Shown piece after piece: positions 50,783 to 58,690 of a stretch of 64,000 nucleotides of DNA. Every line of letters begins with the position of its first letter. Position 1 is the first letter of the stretch. The notes under the pieces were generated by a model. It was given only the letters and a program-made list of their open reading frames with translations, was not told the DNA's origin and searched no databases. A program made the position numbers and the translations under genes. This stretch comes from DATDAH01 sp963823495 (GTDB lineage: Bacteria > Actinomycetota > Acidimicrobiia > Acidimicrobiales > DATDAH01): the NCBI GenBank assembly GCA_963823495.1, contig CAWGLV010000001.1, positions 3,038,001 through 3,102,000 on the forward strand. The letters are read 5' to 3'.

Positions 50783-51520
50783 CGCCAGCTCCTGCCCGAG
50801 CCCGTCGAGGAGGTCGACCCGGTCGAGATCCACACCGCCCTGGCTCGGGAGGCCCCGGCCGACCGGCCCTACGTGCTGGTCAACATGATCGCTTCGGTCG
50901 ACGGCGCCACGGCGGTCGAAGGGCTGTCGGGCGGACTCGGCGGGGAGAGCGACAAGGCCGTGTTCGGGGCCCTGCGCTCGGTCCCCGACATCATCCTCGT
51001 GGCGGCGGGCACCGCCGACACCGAGCGCTACGGGCCACCGAAGCCCACCGAAGCGGTCCAGGCGGCACGCCGGGCGCGGGGCCAGTCGGCGTTGCCCCGC
51101 CTGGCCGTCGTGAGCGGGAGGCTCAGCGTGGACCTCGGCCTCCCGATGTTCACGGACCCGGGAGGGCCGCGGCCGATCGTCATCACGTCCGAGGCCGCGG
51201 CGACCGACCGACGGGACGAGGTCGAGGCCGTGGCCGACGTCCTCGTCGCCGGCGGGACGTCAGTGGATCTGGCGGCGGCTCTCGCCCAGCTGCGACAGCA
51301 GGGCGCCTCGGTGGTGCTGTGTGAGGGCGGACCGTCGCTCAACGGCGGCCTCGTGGACGCCGATCTCGTCGACGAGTGGAACCTCAGCCTCTCCCCCACC
51401 ATCGCCGGCGGCGCCTCGCACCGGATCGTGGCCGGAGCGACTCCGGCCCTGGGTCACCTCCGTCTCGCCGGGGCGCTCGAAGCAGACGGCACGGTGTTCT
51501 TGCGCTACCACCGGACCTGA
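50780..51520 (+). CDS. RibD C-terminal-domain (dihydrofolate reductase-like) protein, pyrimidine reductase family
   Basis: 246 aa from GTG 50780. RPYVLVNMIASVDGATAVEG is the substrate/NADPH strand of the RibD-C fold, followed by LRSVPDIILVAAGTADTERY, LPRLAVVSGRLSVDLG and VVLCEGGPSLNGGLVDADLV, the ending typical of the family (CEGGPxLNxxL). It is a stand-alone reductase, without the deaminase part of RibD, as often in actinobacteria. It may serve riboflavin or another pteridine-like pathway; the window has no other rib gene. Confidence 0.85.
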   Translation: MRQLLPEPVEEVDPVEIHTALAREAPADRPYVLVNMIASVDGATAVEGLSGGLGGESDKAVFGALRSVPDIILVAAGTADTERYGPPKPTEAVQAARRARGQSALPRLAVVSGRLSVDLGLPMFTDPGGPRPIVITSEAAATDRRDEVEAVADVLVAGGTSVDLAAALAQLRQQGASVVLCEGGPSLNGGLVDADLVDEWNLSLSPTIAGGASHRIVAGATPALGHLRLAGALEADGTVFLRYHRT

Positions 51521-51557
51521 AGGCGATCGGGCTCACCCCGACCAGCGGCATCTCCCA

Positions 51558-51604
51558 CTTTCGAGGCGCCAGCTGTCGGATTCCGACAGCTGGGGCCTCG
51601 AAAT
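51558..51604. repeat. 47-nt palindromic element, family 1, copy 3
   Basis: Same length and order as the two copies around the DUF559 gene: TTTCGAGGC / GCCTCGAAA outer arms, CAGCTGTCGG / CCGACAGCTG inner arms, loop ATT, one mismatch. It lies between the convergent RibD-like and LysM genes. Confidence 0.85.
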
Positions 51605-51626
51605 CGCCGTGCTGCGGGGCCGCTCG

Positions 51627-52022
51627 TCAGCCGGGCAGAACCAGGTTCTGCCCGGCCTCGAGCGTCGACCCCCTGTTCAGCGCCGCCAGCTCGTCCACCA
51701 GGGGGCGGACGTCGCCGGCGGGCTGGAGGTCCCGGGCGATGTCCCAGAGGGACTCGCCGGGTTGCACGAGGATCGTCTCGGTGCCGGCGGGCACCGGTAC
51801 GGAGGCGTCGACGGCGCTGAGTGGGCGACCGTCGACACCGCCCGCCAGCGGGCGGAGGACGGCCCGGACCCCGGACATGGCGACCACCACGAACGCCACG
51901 GCCAGGATCAGGGCCACCACCCGTCGACGCCGGTAGACCGCCGGCGTGGGTCCCGCGTCGAGCCCACCCGGGAGCAGCCGGAGGGCCGGTCGGGGGTGGT
52001 GGTCGACGAGTGCGAGAGCCAT
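51627..52022 (-). CDS. LysM-domain membrane protein, probable SOS-induced cell-division inhibitor
   Basis: 131 aa from ATG 52022 with GAGGAG upstream. One membrane helix (VVALILAVAFVVVAMSGV) precedes an extracytoplasmic LysM domain (ILVQPGESLWDIARDLQPAG, LVDELAALNRGSTLEAGQNL). A small membrane-LysM protein beside lexA with SOS boxes upstream matches the YneA / Rv2719c (ChiZ) type of damage-induced division inhibitor in Gram-positive bacteria and mycobacteria. Three LexA boxes stand 30-100 bp upstream. The equivalence is by size, topology and context. Confidence 0.72.
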   Translation of the reverse strand: MALALVDHHPRPALRLLPGGLDAGPTPAVYRRRRVVALILAVAFVVVAMSGVRAVLRPLAGGVDGRPLSAVDASVPVPAGTETILVQPGESLWDIARDLQPAGDVRPLVDELAALNRGSTLEAGQNLVLPG

Positions 52023-52051
52023 GGACGAGATTCTCCTCGGGGGGTGGGACA

Positions 52052-52123
52052 CGAACGACTGTTCGCACCGACACCCAACCACGAACGACTGTTCGCTGTC
52101 AAGGAAAAGGGAACAACTGTTTG
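52052..52123 (-). promoter_or_regulatory. Three LexA (SOS) boxes upstream of the LysM gene
   Basis: CGAACGACTGTTCG occurs twice, perfectly (52052-52065, 52082-52095), and GAACAACTGTTTG at 52111-52123 is a near match. Spacing is about 30 and 28 bp, roughly three helical turns. A TTGACA box (52102-52097, minus) lies directly beside the middle box. Confidence 0.85.
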
Positions 52124-52172
52124 TCCGGCAGGTGGGTGACCGGCGGGCCGCCCGGCCGAGGAAGTGGTCGGC

Positions 52173-54119
52173 TCAGCAGTTGATGACGCCGGTTTCCGCC
52201 CGGCACGTCATGCGGGTCACCTGAGCGCGGGTGATCGCGAGGTTCGGGCGATACGTGTTGTTGCCATAGCCGGTGGCGTAGGGCCCGGGCGGCACGTTGG
52301 TCGGGTCGACGATCCAGTCCACCGCGGCGGACACCCAGGGGGGGACGTCGGTGAAGGTGTTGGCGGGACTGCCGCCAGGGGATCCGGCGATGCGGTAGAG
52401 CATGCGGGTGACCTGGCCGCGGCTGATCGGGCGGTTGGGGCGGAAGGTGTCGTTCGGGTACCCGGTGGCGTAGTCGTGGTGCAGGAGCCAACGGACGGGC
52501 TCCTCGACCCAGGCGGGGACGTCGGTGAGGCCGTGGGGATCCAACGGGCCCACGTCGGGGCTGCCGGCGACCCGGTACAGGAGGCGGGCGACCTGGGCCC
52601 GGGTGATGTCGAGGTCGCCTCGGAAGGTGTTGTTGGCGTACCCGGTCATGTACGGCCCGCAGTACGCCCAGGCCACGGCCTCGGTCACCCAGGCGGGGAC
52701 ATCGCTGAAGGGGTGCAGGAGGCAGGTCACGTCGAACACCGCCACCGCGTCGCTGTTGTTGGCGGCGACATAGGCGTTCAGGCCATTGGGCGACAAGGCC
52801 ACCGCCGAGGCGGCGTCGAGGGCCCGACCGTTGCGACAGCCAGCGCCGGTCTCACTCCAGCAGCCCGTGCTGCCGAGCTTCTGGGTGAGGACGCCGGTAC
52901 CCAGGTCGCGGTCGAACACCGCCACCGCGTCGCTGGTCGCGGCCGCGACGTAGGCGTTGCGGCCGTCGGGGGCCACGACCACCGATTCCGCGCCGTTGAG
53001 GGCCGTGCCGTCGACGCAGGCACCGCTGCTGCCAGAGTCGCTGATGCAGCCGGCGGCCCCGCCCATCTGGGTCAGGGCCCCGGTGGTCGGGTTGCGGTCG
53101 AAGACGGCCACGGCGTCCGAACCCGCCACGTACGCGTTCTCGCCGTCGGGGGAGACCGCCACCGACCAACCGTCGACTTCCGTGCCGTCGTTGCAGCCGT
53201 CGGAGCCGTCATCGCTCCAGCAGCCCGCGGTGCCGGCCTTCTGGGTGAGGGCCCCGGTGCTCGGGTTGCGGTCGAAGACGGCGACGGACGCACTGCCGAT
53301 CGATCCGGCGTAGACGTTCCTGCCGTCGGGGGACACCGTCACGGACTGCGGGCTGGCGAGGGCCCGGCCGTCGACGCAGAGGCCGCCAGAGCCGTCATCG
53401 CTGACACAGCCGGCCGTCCCGGCCTTCTGGGTGAGGGCGCCGGCCGGATCCCGGTCGAACACCACGACCGCTTCACTGTTGCCGGCCGCGGCGTAGACGT
53501 TGCGGCCGTCGGGGGACACGACCAGGGAGAAGATCTCCTCGAGGGCGGTGCCGTCGGCGCAGGCGCCGCCGGAGCCGGTCTCGCTGATGCAGCCGGCCGT
53601 CCCGAGCTTCTGGGCGAGTTCGCCGTCGGCCGGGTCGCGGTTGAACACGAGCACGGCGTTGAAGGGGGAGGGCGCCGCGACGTAGACGTTCGCACCGTCG
53701 GGCGAGACCGCCACGGACTCGCCCGCGATCTCGGTGCCGTCGGCGCAAGCGCCGCCGCTGCCGTCGTCGCTGATGCAGCCGGCGGTCCCGGGCTTCTGGG
53801 TGAGCGCGCCGGTGGCCGGGTTGCGGTCGAAGACGACCACTGCTTCGAAGTTCGCGGCGTACACGTTCTCGCCGTCGGGGGAGACGGCCACCGAACGGGT
53901 GTTGGCCAATGCGGTGCCGTCGGCGCAGTCGCCGCCCGTGCCGTCGTCGCTGATGCAGCCGGCGGTCCCCCCCTTCTGGGTGAGCTCGCCGTGGGTGGGA
54001 GGGATCCCGGACCCCGCCGGTGAGGCACCGGTCATCACCACGACGGTCGCGGCGCAGACGGCCAGGGTCGCGACGCACGCGATCGTCCGGATCGTCGCCG
54101 CTCGATGGGCGTTCGTCAT
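52173..54119 (-). CDS. Exported seven-repeat beta-propeller protein with three SLH domains
   Basis: 648 aa from ATG 54119. A signal peptide (IRTIACVATLAVCAATVVVM, MTGASPAGSG) is followed by seven repeats of about 60 residues. Each contains a LTQ-K-GTAGC(I/W/V)S segment, a second Cys about 7-9 residues on, and SVAVSPDG(E/R)NVYAA with (A/V)VFDR(N/D)P. This fits a seven-bladed propeller of the lactonase/YVTN type with one Cys pair per blade. The C-terminus has three S-layer homology domains (PAWVTEAVAWAY, YMTGYANNTFRGDLDITRAQ; YATGYPNDTFRPNRPISRGQ; YATGYGNNTYRPNLAITRAQ), each ending in the TRAQ-type motif. It is probably attached to the cell wall. It separates lexA from the LysM gene. Confidence 0.85.
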   Translation of the reverse strand: MTNAHRAATIRTIACVATLAVCAATVVVMTGASPAGSGIPPTHGELTQKGGTAGCISDDGTGGDCADGTALANTRSVAVSPDGENVYAANFEAVVVFDRNPATGALTQKPGTAGCISDDGSGGACADGTEIAGESVAVSPDGANVYVAAPSPFNAVLVFNRDPADGELAQKLGTAGCISETGSGGACADGTALEEIFSLVVSPDGRNVYAAAGNSEAVVVFDRDPAGALTQKAGTAGCVSDDGSGGLCVDGRALASPQSVTVSPDGRNVYAGSIGSASVAVFDRNPSTGALTQKAGTAGCWSDDGSDGCNDGTEVDGWSVAVSPDGENAYVAGSDAVAVFDRNPTTGALTQMGGAAGCISDSGSSGACVDGTALNGAESVVVAPDGRNAYVAAATSDAVAVFDRDLGTGVLTQKLGSTGCWSETGAGCRNGRALDAASAVALSPNGLNAYVAANNSDAVAVFDVTCLLHPFSDVPAWVTEAVAWAYCGPYMTGYANNTFRGDLDITRAQVARLLYRVAGSPDVGPLDPHGLTDVPAWVEEPVRWLLHHDYATGYPNDTFRPNRPISRGQVTRMLYRIAGSPGGSPANTFTDVPPWVSAAVDWIVDPTNVPPGPYATGYGNNTYRPNLAITRAQVTRMTCRAETGVINC

Positions 54120-54255
54120 GCTTCGGACCCCCGATCCGTCGTCGCCGCAGGCTTCAGCCGGCAGGGCCACAGAGTAGGCCGAGCTTCGCGGGTGGTGCCG
54201 GAGCAGCACCTCGCCCGACAGGCCCGGGCCACCCCACTCGACCCCCGACGCCGGA

Positions 54256-54312
54256 CGAACAGATGTTTGTCAGACGGGTGTTCGACCTGCTATCGTCACA
54301 AACGCCTGTTCG
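54256..54312 (+). promoter_or_regulatory. lexA: lexA promoter with two LexA boxes
   Basis: TTGTCA (54267-54272) and TATCGT (54291-54296) are spaced by 18 bp. The box CGAACAGATGTTTG (54256-54269) overlaps the -35 and CAAACGCCTGTTCG (54299-54312) follows the -10, so LexA would repress itself. CCAGGAGC before GTG 54336 is the ribosome binding site. Confidence 0.8.
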
Positions 54313-54335
54313 TCGCCCGCAGCCAGGAGCGTCCC

Positions 54336-54992
54336 GTGCCCGCAGCCAAGTACACGCCGAAGAAGAAGGAGCTGACCGAGCGTCAGCGCCAGATCCTCGA
54401 CTTCATCGAGGCCGAGACCACCGAGCGGGGCTACCCGCCGTCGGTCCGGGAGATCGGCCAGGCCGTGGGGCTCACCTCCCCGTCGACCGTGCACTCCCAC
54501 CTGGCCACGCTCCAGCGCCGTGGTTACCTGCACCGCGACCCCACCAAGCCCCGCGCCATCGAGGTCCGCTACGACCCGAACTCGGGTGCGGGTGGCCATG
54601 AGCGGCGCCCGGTGCGCCACGTGCCCCTGGTCGGCGACGTCGCGGCCGGCACCGACGTCCTGGCCCAGGAGAACGTCGAGGAGGTCTACCCCCTGCCCGC
54701 CGACCTCACCGGCGAGGGCGACCTGTTCATGCTGCGGGTGCGCGGGGACTCCATGATCGACGTCGGCATCTACGACGGCGACTTCGTGGTCACCCGGGCC
54801 CAGACCACCGCCGAACGGGGCGAGATCGTGGTGGCCGGCATCCCGGGCGACGAGGCCACCATCAAGACCTTCGACCGCCGGGACGGCCAGATCGTCCTGC
54901 TCCCGGCCAACGAGCGGCTCGAGCCCATGGTCTTCGACCCCAGCGAGGTCGTGGTCTACGGCAAGGTCGTCACGGTGATGCGCCGCCTCTGA
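54336..54992 (+). CDS. lexA: LexA repressor
   Basis: 218 aa from GTG 54336. The N-terminal winged helix reads LTERQRQILDFIEAETTERG, YPPSVREIGQAVGLTSPSTV. The self-cleavage Ala-Gly lies in VPLVGDVAAGTDVLAQEN, the catalytic Ser in LRVRGDSMIDVGIYDGDF and the Lys in DEATIKTFDRR. It represses the SOS regulon and is inactivated with RecA filaments. Two SOS boxes in its own promoter and three before the LysM gene are visible targets. Confidence 0.97.
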   Translation: MPAAKYTPKKKELTERQRQILDFIEAETTERGYPPSVREIGQAVGLTSPSTVHSHLATLQRRGYLHRDPTKPRAIEVRYDPNSGAGGHERRPVRHVPLVGDVAAGTDVLAQENVEEVYPLPADLTGEGDLFMLRVRGDSMIDVGIYDGDFVVTRAQTTAERGEIVVAGIPGDEATIKTFDRRDGQIVLLPANERLEPMVFDPSEVVVYGKVVTVMRRL

Positions 54993-55003
54993 GGAGCCCA
55001 GCC

Positions 55004-55078
55004 CCTCAGAGCTTGGCCAGCGCCTCAGGGCAGCCCAGCGCCTCAGAGGCCAGCGCCTCAGAGCTTGGCCAGCGCCTC
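55004..55078. repeat. Duplicated 23-bp end of the peroxiredoxin gene
   Basis: CCTCAGAGCTTGGCCAGCGC plus CTC occurs at 55004-55026 and at 55056-55078; both include the reversed stop codon. The second is the real end of the peroxiredoxin gene, the first a copy between lexA and that gene, with related fragments between. Confidence 0.75.
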
Positions 55079-55519
55079 GACGTAACGCTCCGCCGGTCGG
55101 GCCTCACCGAGGCCGCCGGACTCGAAGCTGTCCACGATCGTGCCGTCCTCGCCGATGAGGAACGTGGCCCGGTTGGCACAACCCACCGCGTCGTTGAACA
55201 CGCCGTAGGCCCGGGCCGCCTCGCCGTGGGGCCAGTGATCGGACAGCACGGGGAACGTGTATCCCTCGGCATCGGCCCAGGCCTTCTGCACCTGCTTGCT
55301 GTCACAGGAGACGGCCAGCACCTGCACGCCGTCCGACTCGTAGCGACTCAGGTCGTCCCGTAGCCCGCAGAGCTCGGTGCGGCAGATCCCACTGAACGCG
55401 AACGGGTAGAACACGAGGGCGACGGCCTTGTCGGCCAGGACGGCGGACAGGGTGACGTCGTTGCCGTCCTGGTCCTTGAGCGTGAAGTCGGGGGCCGCGG
55501 TGCCGGGGGCGAGCGCCAT
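55058..55519 (-). CDS. Peroxiredoxin, AhpE/Bcp type
   Basis: 153 aa from ATG 55519. LAPGTAAPDFTLKDQDGNDV leads into the active-site loop FYPFAFSGICRTELCGLRDD with the peroxidatic Cys, and a further Cys four residues on. AVSCDSKQVQKAWADAEGYT and FPVLSDHWPHGEAARAYGVF, then ANRATFLIGEDGTIVDSF complete the thioredoxin fold. Its length matches AhpE, a one-Cys peroxidase of actinobacteria that reduces peroxides and peroxynitrite. It is convergent with lexA. Confidence 0.9.
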   Translation of the reverse strand: MALAPGTAAPDFTLKDQDGNDVTLSAVLADKAVALVFYPFAFSGICRTELCGLRDDLSRYESDGVQVLAVSCDSKQVQKAWADAEGYTFPVLSDHWPHGEAARAYGVFNDAVGCANRATFLIGEDGTIVDSFESGGLGEARPAERYVEALAKL

Positions 55520-55573
55520 GGTGCATCTCCTGGGAATGGGGGAAATCGACGGGGCAGCCTAGGCCGCGGACCG

Positions 55574-55980
55574 CCCCGCCCGTCAGGGCCCGAGCGTGAT
55601 GAGGTCGAGCAGGGCCCGGTAGCCCGACTCCAGCCCCGCCCGTCAGGGCCCGAGCGTGATGAGGTCGAGCAGGGCCCGGTAGCCCGACTCCAGCCCCGCC
55701 CGTCAGGGCCCGAGCGTGATCAGGTCGAGCAGGGCCCGGTAGCCCGACTCCAGCCCCGCCCGTCAGGGCCCGAGCGTGATCAGGTCGAGCAGGGCCCGGT
55801 AGCCCGACTCCAGCCCCGCCCGTCAGGGCCCGAGCGTGATGAGGTCGAGCAGGGCCCGGTAGCCCGACTCCAGCCCCGCCCGTCAGGGCCCGAGCGTGAT
55901 GAGGTCGAGCAGGGCCCGGTAGCCCGACTCCAGCCCCGCCCGTCAGGGCCCGAGCGTGATGAGGTCGAGCAGGGCCCGGT
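55574..55980. repeat. 60-bp tandem array, about 6.8 copies, at the dapE 3' end
   Basis: Seven copies of a core (CCCGCCCGTCAGGGCCCGAG, CGTGATSAGGTCGAGCAGGG, CCCGGT) sit at a 60-bp period; the linker is AGCCCGACTCCAGC. Copies 3 and 4 have GATC where the others have GATG. Each core encodes the last residues of DapE plus the stop on the minus strand. Only the copy closest to dapE is used. Confidence 0.95.
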
Positions 55981-57016
55981 AGCTGGACTCCAGCCGCCCA
56001 CCCTCGACCCGCTCGTCCACGTGGTGGGCCAGGGTGGAGTCACCGGCGCCGAGGTTGACCGCGGGAACGCCGCGGGCCGCGAAGCGGGCCACGTCGGTCC
56101 AACCCAGCTTGGCCCGCACCCCCAGGCCGTGGCGTTCCACCAGCGCCGCCAGGAGCGGATGATCGAGGGCGGGAGCCGCGCCGGGAGCGGCATCGGCGAG
56201 GACGACCGAGTCGCCGTCCTCGAGGAACGGGGCGATCAGGTCGCGGACCCCCGCCTCGGCCTCCTCCACCGTGCGGTCGGGCGCGAAGCGGTGGTTGAGC
56301 ACGAGGGTGGCCGCGTCGGGGACCACGTTGCCCGCCACCCCACCCGTGACGCCGACGGCCTGCAGGGACTCGCGGAACTGCAGGCCCCCGAGGACCGGTT
56401 CCCGGCACTCGTGGCCCTCCAGGAAGGTCAGGAGGCCACCCAGGCGGTGGATGGCGTTGCGTCCCATCCAGGGTCGGGCCGAATGGGCCCGGGCCCCCGC
56501 CAGGGTCAGCTCCAGGCGCAACGTGCCCTGGCAGCCCGCTTCCAGCTCCCCGTCGGTGGGCTCACCCAGGACGGCGACGTCGCCCTCGAGCAGGTCGGGG
56601 CGGGCGACGAAGAGCTCCTCCAAGCCGCTCTCGGTCGCGGCGATCTCCTCCCGCGCGTAGAACACATAGGTCACGTCCACCGCCGGTTCGGGCACCCCGA
56701 GCGCGAGCTCGACCATGACCGCCAGGCCACCCTTCATGTCGGCCGTCCCCAGGCCCCAGAGGGTGTCACCGTCCCGTCGGGGCTCGGCGTTGCCGTTGGC
56801 GGGGACCGTGTCGGTGTGTCCTCCCAGGACCACGCGTAGGGACCGCCCCAGGTCGGTGCGGGCCACCAGGTTGTCCCCCACCCGCGTCCGCTCCAGGCCC
56901 GGAGCCCCGGCCGCGAGCAGCGCGTCGATGTGGTCGGTGATCGGACCCTCGGCCCGGCTCTCGGACGCGATCGCGCACAGCTCCTCGGTCCGGCCCAGCA
57001 GGTCCGGCGCGGTCAC
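55943..57016 (-). CDS. dapE: Succinyl-diaminopimelate desuccinylase
   Basis: 357 aa from GTG 57016. It belongs to the M20 metallopeptidase family: first metal His in VVLGGHTDTVPANGNAE, then LWGLGTADMKGGLAVMVE (bridging Asp), YAREEIAATESGLEELF (catalytic Glu pair) and VLGEPTDGELEAGCQGT; the last metal His is in DSTLAHHVDERV. It makes LL-diaminopimelate from succinyl-DAP. The open frame upstream crosses a palindrome and is unlikely to be translated. It ends in the tandem array. Confidence 0.9.
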   Translation of the reverse strand: MTAPDLLGRTEELCAIASESRAEGPITDHIDALLAAGAPGLERTRVGDNLVARTDLGRSLRVVLGGHTDTVPANGNAEPRRDGDTLWGLGTADMKGGLAVMVELALGVPEPAVDVTYVFYAREEIAATESGLEELFVARPDLLEGDVAVLGEPTDGELEAGCQGTLRLELTLAGARAHSARPWMGRNAIHRLGGLLTFLEGHECREPVLGGLQFRESLQAVGVTGGVAGNVVPDAATLVLNHRFAPDRTVEEAEAGVRDLIAPFLEDGDSVVLADAAPGAAPALDHPLLAALVERHGLGVRAKLGWTDVARFAARGVPAVNLGAGDSTLAHHVDERVEGGRLESSYRALLDLITLGP

Positions 57017-57027
57017 GCCGCACCATC

Positions 57028-57079
57028 CGTTCTGGCGCCTGATTGCGGCGCCATGGCGCCGCAATCGGGCGCCAGAACG
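57028..57079. repeat. CCATGG-centred palindrome, family 2, copy 3 (26-bp arms)
   Basis: Almost perfect over 52 nt (one G-T wobble): left blocks CGTTCTGGCGCCTG and ATTGCGGCGCC, with the exact inverse on the right. It lies between the dapE start and the dapD stop. Confidence 0.9.
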
Positions 57080-57092
57080 AGAGGGGTGGGCA

Positions 57093-57917
<825 letters not shown>

Positions 57918-58000
57918 ACGGGCCGGAGGCTACCGGCGCCCCCGATGCCGGGCTCGGCCGGCGGCGGTGGGGGCCCGGCCCAGAGCGGCGGGACCGCGAC

Positions 58001-58690
58001 TCAGACCGGCGGCGGTGGGTAGCCCCCGCCCGGTGGCGATGGCGGCGTGGTGCCGAAGGCGGTGCCGGCGGCACCGTCCATCCAGGTGCGTCGCCGGAAC
58101 CTCCTCCGGCGCAGACCGGTGACGATGATCAGGATGACGCCGACGACGACGCCGCCGACGGCGATCGCGAAGGCGCCGAGGACGGCCTTCAGCAGATCGC
58201 CGGCCACGGACGGACCGAAGGCCGCCGTGGTGGCCGTCGTGCCGGGGCCGTCCTCGACCCGCACCCGGTGTTCGCCCGCGTCGTCGATCCGGAAGGTGAG
58301 CTGGGCCCGACCCGTCCGCCCCCCGATCTCGTAGGTGAAGTCCGAGGTGTAGTCCTCGAAGACGATCTCCTCGTCTCGACCCTCTCCCGCCGGACGCATG
58401 CGGACCCCGCTCAGGAAGTTGGCCTCGGGTGGGCCGCCGCCCCGCTCGGCGTAGACGACATAGTCGCCCTGGTCGAGCTGGACGCGCCCGATCTGACCGA
58501 CGGGAACCCGCTCGAAGTCGTCGATGGCGTCGGAGAAGCCGATCCCGTTGACGATGCCCCATGCGGCGCTCCCGATGATGCCGACGGCGATCAGCAGGCC
58601 ACCGAGCCAGTAGCCCAGGCTCGAGGGTCGATCGGGCTCGTCGACCGGGTTGCCGACGACCGGGCCGGGGTCACCGAACGGGTTGGTCAT
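58001..58690 (-). CDS. Two-helix membrane protein of unknown function
   Basis: 229 aa from ATG 58690 (ATGA overlap with dapC). A cytoplasmic start rich in Pro/Asp, a helix (LGYWLGGLLIAVGIIGSAAW), an extracytoplasmic beta-rich part (YVVYAERGGGPPEANFLSG, YEIGGRTGRAQLTFRIDDAG), a second helix (AVLGAFAIAVGGVVVGVILI), a very basic stretch (RRRRFRRRT), and a Pro/Gly-rich tail (PPSPPGGGYPPPP). No family recognised. Similar proteins occur near DAP genes in actinobacteria only as far as I can infer from the layout. Confidence 0.55.
   Translation of the reverse strand: MTNPFGDPGPVVGNPVDEPDRPSSLGYWLGGLLIAVGIIGSAAWGIVNGIGFSDAIDDFERVPVGQIGRVQLDQGDYVVYAERGGGPPEANFLSGVRMRPAGEGRDEEIVFEDYTSDFTYEIGGRTGRAQLTFRIDDAGEHRVRVEDGPGTTATTAAFGPSVAGDLLKAVLGAFAIAVGGVVVGVILIIVTGLRRRRFRRRTWMDGAAGTAFGTTPPSPPGGGYPPPPV

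Noticed and set aside
55574..55980. CRISPR array
   Set aside because: The repeats are head-to-tail 60-bp units without unique spacers, and each encodes the end of dapE.
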